A stretch of 64,000 bases of DNA, from contig VFIW01000009.1 in assembly GCA_006386115.1 (NCBI GenBank), positions 682,001 to 746,000 of the forward strand. Direction: 5' to 3'. Below the pieces are notes generated by a model. That model made no database searches and was not told the origin of the DNA. It was given only the letters and a program-made list of their open reading frames with translations. Each line of letters begins with the position of its first letter. Positions within the stretch are counted from its first letter, which is position 1. The position numbers were made by a program, and so were the translations under genes. Origin of the DNA: Globisporangium splendens (taxonomy: Eukaryota > Oomycota > Peronosporomycetes > Pythiales > Pythiaceae). Of this stretch, positions 12,374 to 22,688 are shown one piece after another.

Positions 12374-14084
12374 ATGGCAGTGCGGTTGGTGCTGCGCAAC
12401 GGCGCCAGGCTGCTGTTGGGCACGACGGCGCTGGGCTCTGCGGGCGTGGCGTACCAGTCGCAGAGTGACGAGGGCTTCCGGCGCTCGCTCTACTTCTGGC
12501 GCAAGGCGTTCCCGATCTACCTGCACTACCGCGTCACGCAGCTCTACATGGAGCAACTCGGGCTCCCCGAGGACGTGCAGGACCGCGAGTACGACAAGCT
12601 GCACAATCGCTTTGCGCCCGAGGTGTTCGACATCGTGCTCGAGCTCAAGGGGTTCTACATCAAGCTGGCGCAGGTGGGCTCCACGCGGCCCGACGTGCTC
12701 ACGAAGCCGTACTTGGACCGCGCGACGTCGCTGCAGGACGACGCGCCGTCCAAGCCTATTGAGGAGATCATTGACATCATCGAGAAGTCGTACGGCAGAC
12801 CCGTGAGTGAGGTGTTCGACCACATTGACCCCAAGCCGTTGGGCGTCGCGTCGATCGGTCAGGCGCATCGCGCCGTGCTCAAGGACGGCACCGAAGTCGC
12901 TGTCAAAGTGCAACACCCGGATGCCGAGGGCTTTTTCCGCTGGGATATCAAGACGATCCAGGACTTTTGTCGACTGTTCCAGCCAGCGCACCTGCCGTAT
13001 CTGGAGGAAGTCGAGAAGCAGTTCATGACCGAGTTCGATTACTACGAAGAGGCCAAGAACCTCGAGACCGTGCGCGCGAACATCGCCAAGAGTCCGTACG
13101 CGAGCAAGATCGCGATCCCAGAGCCCAAGTTCGAGTACTGCACGAAGGAAGTGCTCGTGATGGAGTTTTTGAAGGGACGGAAGCTGCTGGACGGCATCCG
13201 CGAACACCTCGAGGCGATCGCAGCGGACAAAGGAGTGACGGTCGAGTTTCTCAAGCAGGATCAGGCGCGCAAGGACAAGGAGCGCGCCGAACAGGGACTC
13301 GATATCGAGTCGGGACCCGACGCGACCCAGTTGCGTCTGTACGCGCTCTCGCTCGAAGCCAAGCGCTGGTACCGGAAACTGCATCGCGTCGCATACGACT
13401 ACACATGGGGGTTCGTTTCGCCCAAGCAGTGGGAGGTCGAGAAGGAGTATCACATCCTCAACATCCCGGAGATACTCAAGCTCGTGATGGATGTCCACGG
13501 GTACGAGATCTTTGTGGACGGGTCGTTCAACGGCGACCCGCACCCTGGCAACATCCTGCTGCTCGAGGACGGCCGCCTTGGTCTGATCGACTACGGCCAG
13601 GTGAAGCACATTAACAAGGAGCACCGGCTGAATCTGGCGAAACTGATCGTCGCGCTCGCCGAGGGCACGCGCGAGGACATTATCCGCGTGCTGACGCAAG
13701 ACATGGGCATCCGCACGGCCAAGTCGAACCCGTACTTTCTGGAGAAGCAGGCGCGCCTCATGATCGACAACGACGACCGCAGCGTGACTGAAGGCATGAA
13801 CGGCCAAATGTTTGTCGAGTACCTGGACACGTAAGTTGTAGTTATGAGCATGTGGCTACCCTGTGTGAGTGATGCTGTTGTCTCACCATCTGCTTTTTCT
13901 GTTCTCATGCCATTTTAGGATTGATCGGATCGAGTACATGCCAGACGACTACGTGATGGCGTTCCGGACGTCGCTCCTGCTGCGCGGCTTTAGTTATTTG
14001 CTGCATTACAAGTTCTCGCACGCGCAGAGCTGGAAGGGGATTGCGAAGAAAGTGCTCGCTGGGGAAGGTAACATTGTGAACTAG
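12374..14084 (+). CDS. ABC1/UbiB (ADCK-type) atypical kinase
   Basis: Exons are 12374-13830 and 13919-14084 (88-bp intron, GTAAGT donor, TTTTAG acceptor); 540 aa. The ATG at 12374 is the likely start; the frame is open 14 codons further up without support. It has UbiB-family features: a KLAQ variant of the KxGQ motif (YIKLAQVGSTRPDVL), the Ala-loop region VASIGQAHRAVL, the lysine in VAVKVQHP, the catalytic DPHPGNIL and the metal-binding IDYGQ. These kinases act at mitochondria or plastids, commonly in coenzyme Q synthesis or lipid homeostasis. The N-terminus (RLVLRNGARLLLGTTALG) looks like a short targeting or membrane segment. An insert of about 100 residues separates the two kinase halves, as in the ADCK1/5 branch. 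Confidence 0.87.
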
Positions 14085-14291
14085 ACTCTTGAGTCTTTTT
14101 CAAGTGAAAGAGAGAAAGAGATAGAGATGCGAGAAAGGTGGTGACGTCCACCACAGCCAGCCATTTAGAAGCTACACAAACAAGAAACCGAGACCTTCAC
14201 GTGCACTCTACGGTCTCACATAGAGAGCTTTTATATTTTTGCTGCTTATCACGTTGAAATATAACAAAGCGACCTCGTGTTCCCTCTTCTT

Positions 14292-15539
14292 CTAGCATGA
14301 GACTTGCACCGCAGCGCCTGGGATCCGATTGATCGAGTACAGACACCCCTGCAGGAACAAACCCGCGCAGTCCGCGAGCATGACACCGAAAGTGTCTCCC
14401 ACGGACGCAGCACTGAGCGCAAACTCGACGTGGCTCGGCGCCACTTCCCTCGACAGCAGCGTGAACGCGTTCACGTACACGCCACCGCCGAGCAGCCCCG
14501 CGACAAAGCAGAGTACCACGAGCAGCGACCAGTTGTACAAGAAATGGTACGCCGACACCAGCGTGAAGAACACGAGCAGCGCCGTCTGCAGCAGCGGCAT
14601 GAGGTACAGCACGGGACGAGTGGCCTGGAAGAGCATGCCCGAGGACCGCGAGAGGAACACGCCGCTCTGGTACGCCATGCCCGCCGCCGAGTAGAACCGC
14701 GACCGCGCCGTCTCGCTCGACACGGGGAATCCGATCGTCGACCACACGCCGGTCTGCATGGTGTACTCTGCGAAGTAGACCACCACGAGCGGCACCATGT
14801 ACGGCGCGAGCGTGAGCGTGAAGCGCAGCTTCTCACGGACTGTCATTCGCGCCATCGATAGCTTCAAGCCGTCATCCCCATCTTGCTCTAAGATTTTCTT
14901 CTGCTGCTTTGAACGTAGCTCCTCGTCGTCGCTCGGGATCGCCAGGTAGCTCGAGTGCCACTGCTGCACTGGCGGCAAGTGCGCCGTGTCCAGCAGCATC
15001 GTGAACAGCAGCACGTACGAGAGCGGGAAGAGCGCGGCCGCGAGCAGCAGCGTCGTCGAGAAGCTGTAGCCGAGCCAGAGGTGGAAGATCGCGATCCACG
15101 CGTAGCCGCCGACGCCCGCGAGACCCGTGCCGCTCGACCAGCACGTGAGGCACTGCTGGCTGTCGTAGAACGACGCCATGGCGAGGAACGACGCCTCCAT
15201 CATGCCGGACTGCAGCCCCGAGAACGTGACGCCCAGCAGCTGCCACGCGAGCGAGTGCGCACCGAACGCGACGACCACGAAGCTCAGCAGCATCCAGAGC
15301 GCGCCGAGAAACATGCGGTGGCGGTACGAGACCCACTGGAACCAGTGCGGTCCCGAGAGCTTGACGAAGAGCGCGGGGAAGATGTCGAAGAAGTAGACGA
15401 GCCCCACGCCGCCCGCCGCGATCTCCTGCGCGCCTGCGATCATCACCACGTACCCGATGTTGTTGATGAAGCCCAGCACCCAGAACGCCACGAGGTTGCG
15501 CGCGCGCTCGCGGCGGCGGCTGCTGCCGCTGTCGTCCAT
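14292..15539 (-). CDS. CLN3: Battenin (CLN3) family membrane protein
   Basis: Single exon; 415 aa from ATG 15539, with a second in-frame start at 15623 adding 28 residues. CLN3 proteins are multi-pass membrane proteins of the endolysosome (vacuole) linked to glycerophosphodiester export and lysosomal homeostasis. Family signatures are NLVAFWVLGFINNIGYVVM in the first membrane helix, the SSGTGLAG loop, and EVAPSHVEFALS near the C-terminus. About ten or eleven hydrophobic segments can be counted, with a charged cytosolic loop in the middle (SDDEELRSKQQKK). I favour the shorter start because the conserved part begins soon after it. Confidence 0.87.
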   Translation of the reverse strand: MDDSGSSRRRERARNLVAFWVLGFINNIGYVVMIAGAQEIAAGGVGLVYFFDIFPALFVKLSGPHWFQWVSYRHRMFLGALWMLLSFVVVAFGAHSLAWQLLGVTFSGLQSGMMEASFLAMASFYDSQQCLTCWSSGTGLAGVGGYAWIAIFHLWLGYSFSTTLLLAAALFPLSYVLLFTMLLDTAHLPPVQQWHSSYLAIPSDDEELRSKQQKKILEQDGDDGLKLSMARMTVREKLRFTLTLAPYMVPLVVVYFAEYTMQTGVWSTIGFPVSSETARSRFYSAAGMAYQSGVFLSRSSGMLFQATRPVLYLMPLLQTALLVFFTLVSAYHFLYNWSLLVVLCFVAGLLGGGVYVNAFTLLSREVAPSHVEFALSAASVGDTFGVMLADCAGLFLQGCLYSINRIPGAAVQVSC

Positions 15540-16065
15540 TATGATGGTCAATTGATCGAGAGAAGTGGCGGGAAGGGGGAGATCCTCTGTGTATCCTCTG
15601 TGTTCATCCACTGCAGTATGCATCCGATATGAAAGGTTATTATACTTTCGGTCAGACTCAATGGTCGAATTTGCGTTATAATGACAAATTTCAGAGTCGA
15701 CCTGATCCGATCGTATTTTACAGGGTATTACAAGACAGTGGTGGTGGACTCAGATGCTTGCATTCTTCCCGCCGTTTTTTGTCGTGCTGAGGACATTGAG
15801 TGACGGCATAATCGGAGTGAGAATGTGTGTCGTTGAGTGATTGTAAGGTTGTATGGGTACGCGACGATGCTTGGGGACATTGCGTTGACACAGCCAGAGA
15901 GAAGACAACAAGGCGATTGGAGCGCACGCGAGTTCCACTGAGCGAGTGCGGGGTTGAGGACGGGAGGCACTCGGTGCGATCGATCCTAGTACCTGTCCGG
16001 AGTTGTCTTTTTTTTTTTCGAGGAAGATCTATTAGTTCTCTCTCTCTCTCGATCCAGTTCCATCC
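15540..16065. other. Intergenic
   Basis: Spacer upstream of CLN3 and before the CRN-like fragment. It has a poly-T/CT tract at about 16007-16050. No gene is supported. Confidence 0.4.
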
Positions 16066-16365
16066 CCTGTGATATGGGAATTTATGAAGAAGTTGGGCAG
16101 ATGCACCCACAGTGGAAAGATCTTTTGGCGTGTGGAAGACCAGCAAGTCGTGTCGGTGCTCGTAGATGGATGATTTCGAGAGTCGTTCCCCCACGACATC
16201 AACGTGCACAAGAACAAGAAGAGCATCCTCATGGGGTCGCCGAGTGAGGGCAAATCGACGCTGCTGAGCTTGCTGGCGTTCTATCTGGTCTCCAAGCAGC
16301 CTGATCTACGAGTTTGACACGGCCGGCATGAACAAGAAACGCAAGTGCACACATGGATGCTGATT
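16066..16365 (+). pseudogene. Degenerate P-loop NTPase fragment, Crinkler-like
   Basis: The frame containing ATG 16084 reads as part of a P-loop NTPase domain of the kind found in oomycete Crinkler (CRN) effectors. It is broken by TGA at 16171-16173 and again by TGA at 16315-16317; a neighbouring frame continues briefly from about 16301. The Walker A motif GSPSEGKST is at 16234-16260, after an FPHDINVHKNK stretch. No N-terminal CRN header, full domain or start is present here, so it is a relic. The CRN assignment rests on remembered family motifs and the presence of another CRN-like locus nearby (24498-25388). Confidence 0.5.
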
Positions 16366-16690
16366 GACTTGAGGATTGTTTGGACAATTATTGTATCCAT
16401 CAAGGAGACGCATCGATGCTTATTCCAGATGCATTGCATCTAGAAGACCCGGTGTAGGTTCCCCACTTCACTGGTCTGTCAATAAAAACACAGCATTAGG
16501 ATGACAACGATCCGTTAACCTCTCAGACGTTAGCATATCCACACAAACGCGTCCAAATAGTTGCCACAGAGAGTAGAATAAGTAGGTTGGTACACGTTCA
16601 ATTGTTCGATCCATTTTCTCTTGTACGTCTTTTTGTGTTACTCGCTGGAAACAATCAGTGCTCGGGTTTCTCTTCGGAGTATAAAGTAGT

Positions 16691-19600
16691 TTAATCGTCG
16701 TCCGCGTACAGCGACGACTTGGAGAGCAGCACAGGCATCTGGAAGGGCAGACCAGCCGCGATTCGGCTCTCAATGTCCATCGCGTCGACGCGGAACTGCA
16801 GCCATCTACAAATAACAATCAACACAATCGCGGTCAGTACGCTTGGATAGCCAATAGTACAAACAAATAGACGCACAACGCACTCTTTCACAGCCAGTGC
16901 CGAGTACGGCAACAGATTATCGGGAATTGCCTCGGCGGCGTCGTGCTTGCCCGCGAGCGACTCGAGCTTCCCAGTCACCTCGGCCACGTCCATCTGCGAG
17001 AGCTGCTCGTCGGGTTTCTTCACGGCTGTCTCAGCGGTCGCGTTCTGTGTGAGCACTTCGATCCATTCGCGCTGGTCCTCGTACGTGGGTGCGCAGAGTG
17101 TGAACTTCTGATACCCACTGTCGACTTGGAAACAATTAAATAACACGACGCGCGAGCCCTGCGACTGATCGATCTGGTTCGCGAGCTCCGCCACGACGCT
17201 CCCAATCACGTTGATCTCTCGCTTGATCGGACCGTTCTCGGTATCCGCGTACCCCAATTTGTTGTTCTGCAGCGAGAAGAACTTCTGTTTCCACGTGTTC
17301 TTGTAGATGAAGCCTTGCTTGAGCAGCACGCCTTTCTTCTTCCATGTGGCCTTGAGTGGCTGCTTTGTGCGTAGCAGACTGCCGTCTTGCGCTTGCTGGT
17401 CAATGTATTTCTTCGCGGCCGCGTAAATGGATTCCAGCAACCGATTGAATTGCAATTGGATGTTCGGGTCCATCTTTGGCTGCGGCTGCAGTGGGAGCTT
17501 GTTGAAATCTTCCGAGGTACTGCGCGTCTTGCGGTCCGAAAAGCTGTTGGTGAAGCTGTTGCCCGACGTTGGCGTACTGTTGCCACTGTTGCTGACCCCA
17601 CGATTGCTCGGTGACGAGATCGCCAAAGAAAGACCCGAGCCTGAAGCGCGTGGCGACGGAGCAGGAGACGATCGAGGCGACGATCGAGGAGACGAAGCCG
17701 TAAACCGCTTTGACACGGACTCGATCAGGTTGCTCGCGCTGTACGATCGGGTCCGCTTCGTGCTGTTGTCCGGCGCCTCTTCTCTGCCAAGGGACGAGTT
17801 GAAATCCGCTGCGACAGCATCAATCTGGCGGCGGCTGTGCGGCGGCGTGTTCACAAACGACGCGCCTTTCTGATTCCATCCGTGCGGCTTCATCGCGCGG
17901 AACGCGATCAACGTGTGAAAGAAATGGCGCACTTCGCGATGCCAATGCAAAAAGAGACGCGTGAACGACTTCAGCAGTTCGAACCGCAGCTTATCTGCAT
18001 GTCGTTCGGGGAAGCAATCCCAGCAATTGTACAAGAACTCCAGCGTCGTGAGCACAACCTGTGTATGCTCCGACTCCAACAGGATCCGCAGCGCCGAGCA
18101 CAGGAATCGGAAATCAAACGACGGCGGCAGCAACGAGACTTCGTCCCCCGCAGGGATCGAGTACTGGTCGTCCTGGTGGAAATTCCATCGATCGTTGTTC
18201 TCCAGATGCGATAGTCGGTACGAGCCTAATCGGACGCGCCAACTTCGAATCATGTACATCCACACGCCCAGCAGCTCAACGGACCCGATCACGGCCGTCA
18301 CATCGTGCACGTTCGTGCTGCTTAACAGGAACTTGGTCATCGGGTTGATCAGGTTAGGATTCGAAAGCATCGTGCACGAGAGCTTGTACAGTGTCGGCGG
18401 CAACCAGCCGGATTTCTGCGTCTTGAGCTCCAAGAAGAACACTTTGAGCACTTGTGCGTACCCTGGGAGATGGACCCACCCGATCTTCTGGTTCAGCACG
18501 GCTAGCGTGTCCAGAACGTACCACAGCCACTGATCCACGAGCAAGATGTTCAGCGTGTTGGCCTCGCCATTGAGTCGGCGGAACCGCGACTTCCACGCTT
18601 CCGACGTGATTTCGTACTTGTCTTCGGCTTCTTCTTCCTGTTTCTTCAGCACTTTCTCACCATACTCGTCGTACACGGCCTTGTGGAACCGGCGCCAATC
18701 TAGATGCGCCTCGAGACCGTCCATCGCAAACAGATCGGCATTCGCATGCACTTGAAACTCGGCGAGGTTCTGGATGTCCTCCGTGTACGAATCGGCCCAG
18801 AGCTGGTAGAGCTCGACGCCGAAGCTCGGGAGCCGAAAGCAGAGCACCGAGAGCATGCGCGCAACGAAGAACATCAGGTTGTTGTTCATCACGCCACGCA
18901 CCGAGACTGTCTGCAGCACGCAAAACTTGGTCTCGACGAGCATCGCGCGCAGTTTCAGCCCAAACTCAAGGTCCTTCTTGTTCACCCTGTGCGACTGCTT
19001 GAACATCGCCACATTCGTGACGGCGCTCGAATCGAAGCCTAACAACGGCAGGTCACTCAATTCCGCACGCTTCACGAGATAAAACAGCAACTCATAAAAC
19101 ACGTTCCGCAGCGTGTAGTGGCGCACACGGATGTTTTCTAGCAGGAACTGCCAGAGCCGCAGTAGGATGCTCTTCGTCTCGTCGAGCGCTTCAGTCGACG
19201 CATACACCCACGAAAGCATCGACGCCTTGTGCGAGATCTGCAGCATCTTGAGGATCTTCGTGGCCTTGCGCACTTTGCCCTCCTTGTCATCTTTCTGTCG
19301 CACCGACATCAGTTCCACGAGGTCCTGCATCTTTTCCAGCACGCGCTGCGCTTCGATCGGGATCACGACTTTGGACTTGCGCGCCGGTTTCTTGGACGCT
19401 GGCACGCCGACGATCACGGAGCTTGACGACGAGATCCCGTTCTCGCTGATCACGCCGCAACGCAATTGGCGCACATCAGGGATCTTCTTGAACAGGATCG
19501 TGCCGTACACGACGGCGACCTGGTGGCCCTTGAGCGTCAGACTCTGTTCAAACTTGCTCGTCACAAACTGCTCCGAGAACCCGAGTCCGTTGAGTCCGAG

Positions 19601-20960
19601 CGTCGGGTCGGCGTCGAATTTCTTCTTTATCCGCTCCTGGAGTGCGTCTTCGAAGAGCTTCTCGAGCGACAGCCACGTCTGCCCAAAGAGCAGCGTATTC
19701 CGAATCTCCTCGTCAAAGCGAGAGTCCTGACTCGCGACCATCGCGTTTTCTTTATTGTACTTGTCCAGGAGCGTGAGGAAGCCGCCATCGGGGTCCGTCG
19801 CGATTTGGCCACGACCGACGCACAGTTGACGGATCTAACAGCAACAACAATGACATAGAAAACAAAGTTAGAACGTGGAAATGACGCACAGCACTTGACC
19901 AAACACAGCATTATTCATAGCGCACCTCAAGCGTTAATGTGGCCGACATGAGCTCATCGAACGTGCTGTATCTTGTGATCGCGGGCAAATGGTCGGTGGC
20001 CGTGGACCATTCGACGCCGACGGGGTCTTCGGCGACGAGCGGATCCGCAAAATCGTCGTCGCTTGCAGCAGCAGAAGCCGATATTTGCTGGGAGTTCGGT
20101 CGCGAGACGCGCGACGAGAGCACGGCGAGCCGCGCGAGCGACTGGAAGCTCACCTCGTTGACCTCGGCCATCACGCGCTTCTCGGCGTGCTTGAGGTGGT
20201 TGCCCATGTAGAACGCCTCGCTCGTGCCGATCGTGCACTTGTAGCTGACGGCGAACTTCTTGAGCGGGAGCGACGCGTCTTCCTGGAAATCGTGGCCCTC
20301 GGGTCGGTCGAGTTCGTTTGCGATCGCGGGCATCATCACGCCCACGTCGCTCACCGAGATGTTCCACTCGCTGCACTGCTCCATGTAGCAGTTGAACACG
20401 ATGCGGCCATTGTCGCAGCCGATCAAATGGTGGTCGTGGTGCACGGGGCCGGTCGCGACGCTCCACAAGTCCACCTGCGCGCACCCGATCATGGTCTTGG
20501 CGTGGAACTTGCGGTGCGTGAACACCTTGGCCACCAGCAGCTTCTTGGGCAGCAGACTGAGCGTCGCCTTGTACTCGAACGCGATCAGCAAACCCTTGTA
20601 GTTGGGGTTCAGGTCCGCCTTGATCACGGGCGTAGCGTACGGCGCCTTCTCGTCAGGGTCGTCCCAGTAGAACTCGACGTACGGGTCCGACTTGCCGCTG
20701 AACTTGCGGCCCTGCAGGTTGCGGCACTGGATGCCCGAGATGCGCACGCGGAAGAGGCACTCGGCGTCTGCCGCCGCGGCGCTCGGCTCGAACATCGTGC
20801 GCAGGAAGCGCGGGCTCGCGCGCTTGGATGGGCTGCCGCCCGTGCGGTTCAGGCTCACGCCGTACTGGTCGCCGAACTCGCGCGTGGCCTGCGAGAGTTG
20901 GTTCCATGAGTCCGCATTAAATGATCGCGGCGACACCGTCGCGCTCGACGGCGCGCTCAT
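16691..20960 (-). CDS. C2-DUF1765-PH multidomain protein
   Basis: Exons are 19926-20960, 16884-19834 and 16691-16805 (introns 91 and 78 bp); 1366 aa. The ATG at 20960 is used because an apparent earlier start at 20966 is GTG. A C2 domain lies at about residues 70-190 (FRVRISGIQCRNL, then KSDPYVEFYWDD). A middle part (about 750-1030) resembles the DUF1765/UPF0592 family of fungi and oomycetes. A Ser-rich disordered linker (about 1035-1130) precedes a PH domain (about 1165-1280; KKKGVLLKQGFIYKNTWKQKFFSL to EWIEVL). C2 plus PH predicts binding to phosphoinositide or anionic membranes; DUF1765 has no assigned activity. The 78-bp intron has no in-frame stop, so retention would insert a hydrophobic 26-residue segment. 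Confidence 0.75.
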
Positions 20961-22212
20961 GCTCACTGCTAATAAAGGGTCGCAGCGCAGAGTCTGCTAA
21001 ATCGGAGTGAGTTTGCTGAAAATCGCAGTTGCTTGCCTTGCCGATGGTGTTTTCTTCTGCGAGGATTTCTTGTCGATTTTTTTCGCAAAGGCGCTTGCGG
21101 ATGTTGTACTTCAAGTCGGATTTTGTATGCGTACGGAGAGGGGGTCGCACACCTGTTTGTCGACAAAAAGATCTCGTCTCGTGGCGGGCTCGACACGTTT
21201 TGCTTGTAGAAGCTGGTTTGTTTCCCGCAGCTAATGCACGCGCGCGCCACTTTCCTCTTTCTCTCTCTCTCTTGCGCGGCCAGGACTTGCTGTGTGTTGT
21301 TGTGGCTTGCGAGTCGTTCGCAAAGGGGGGACTCTGCCTGTTTGCTCTTTTGGGCTTGCTCGTTGGCGAGAGTGTTGGTTTTTGTTCCTTCTTTTGCTGT
21401 GTGTGGGGGCGTTTTGAACTGAAGTTCTAAGAGGGGACGGAAGTTGCATAAACAGCCAGCCGACACAACAACGCTATTACGCAATTCACAGCACACAGAA
21501 TGAATTGCTGCAAGAACTCCCCCACCCCTTTCTGCACGTGGTTAGGTACGATCTCACAGACACACATAGAAAAAAGTGAACCCATGTCCAATTGATTGAA
21601 CCTGCATAAACTAAATACTCCACCGAATTCGGTATCTGCAACACCTCTTTATGTAGACTACCACACAATTTATGACCAAGGTGCGCACCAGAATGCGTGA
21701 GGTTCGAACGTGTTGACGTGGCCCACCTCACTTTTGGGGAAAAACAGGTGGGACACGGCGGCACGTCACAACAACAACAACAACAACAAATTGCAACTTG
21801 CATCACAGCATGCAGATCAGGAGTCAACACAATTAATTGTTGCATCATGCATTTGTGTGTGCAGCACCCTTCTGAAGTATGCACGCATGGCTCGGCGCAT
21901 GCATTCATGCATGATGCAACCATCGGTCTCATGCGTTTGCCGCCGCTGCTCTCTAAATCCAATAGCGTGCGTGCATGCTGGCATATGCGCATGCATGCCG
22001 AATGATGGATGACACTCCATTGCTGCACTCTCCTCTTGCTGTTTTGCTGGGTGGTGCAAATGTACGTGTGCTGTGTATCCATTGCGTCACTTGTCGGCAT
22101 AATGGATGATGGATGACGATAAAAGCACCGCCACCCAGCACTTCGACATCGCCTTCTCCTTATTTATCTGCCGTGTGACCTGCTATGTTGGCGTCAATTC
22201 CACGTGAACTTG
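20961..22212. other. Intergenic with CAA repeat and ATGCAT-rich inverted repeat
   Basis: About 1.25 kb without a supported gene. It contains a CT tract near 21258-21273, a CAA repeat at about 21768-21789, many GCATGCAT-like words between 21840 and 22000, and repeated GATG words near 22000-22120. It must hold the promoter of the C2-DUF1765-PH gene and the 3' end of the methyltransferase remnant. Confidence 0.45.
21839..21920. repeat. Perfect 14-nt inverted repeat
   Basis: Arm one, GTTGCATCATGCAT at 21839-21852, is the exact reverse complement of ATGCATGATGCAAC at 21907-21920, with a 54-nt loop. Function is unknown; it could form a hairpin in RNA or DNA, or mark an old insertion. Confidence 0.6.
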
Positions 22213-22688
22213 CTACGCGCCATCGTTCTTGTCGCACACGCGCGCCTGCACGTTGAGACTGATGGGCGTGCCGCGGAACACCATGGCGCTCGTGTCGTTG
22301 AACAGTCCAAAGTTGTCGACGCGCTCGATCTCGCAGAAGCCTGCCCTCTCCAGAAAGTCGACCAGCAGCGGCGCGAAGAAGCCCACTTTGTGCACGTCGT
22401 ACGCGTCCAGTTGCGCGCCAAACATCATCTTCATGACCATGTACTGGTCCTGGATGCGAGTGCGTGCAGGTCCGGCGCGGACACGAAGAGCGCGCCGCCG
22501 GGTCTGAGCACGCGCCACCACTCGCGCAGCGTCCGCGCGACCTCGTCGTGGAGCTGGAAGTGGTTGTGCTCGAGCACGTGCGACGAGTAGATCGCAGTCG
22601 CCGAGTCGTTTGGGAACGCGCACAGGTTCGCCATGCGCAGCTGCAAGTCCACGTGGTTGCCGTTGTTACTGTGCTTGCATTGAGGCAT
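22213..22688 (-). pseudogene. SAM-dependent methyltransferase domain, frame-broken, downstream of OGT-like gene
   Basis: One frame from about 22688 to 22470 encodes the middle of a type-11 methyltransferase (NDSATAIYSSHVLEH, REWWRVLRPGGALFVSAPDL). A different frame from about 22480 to the stop at 22213 encodes its end (QDQYMVMKMMFGAQLDA, DVHKVGFF, NFGLFNDTSAM). The switch at about 22450-22475 lacks a plausible intron, and a short segment normally found there seems missing. The glycine-rich SAM-binding start of the fold is also absent. The domain begins where the OGT-like frame ends (stop at 22666) but in another frame, so an original OGT-methyltransferase fusion is likely. It could also be an overlapping separate gene with ATG 22688. 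Confidence 0.55.

Noticed and set aside
12341..13807. 488-codon minus-strand open frame opposite the ABC1 kinase
   Set aside because: Shadow frame with skewed composition; all conserved kinase motifs are on the plus strand.
21695..21716. Possible tRNA B-box (GGTTCGAACG)
   Set aside because: No A-box, acceptor stem or anticodon arm can be placed around it.
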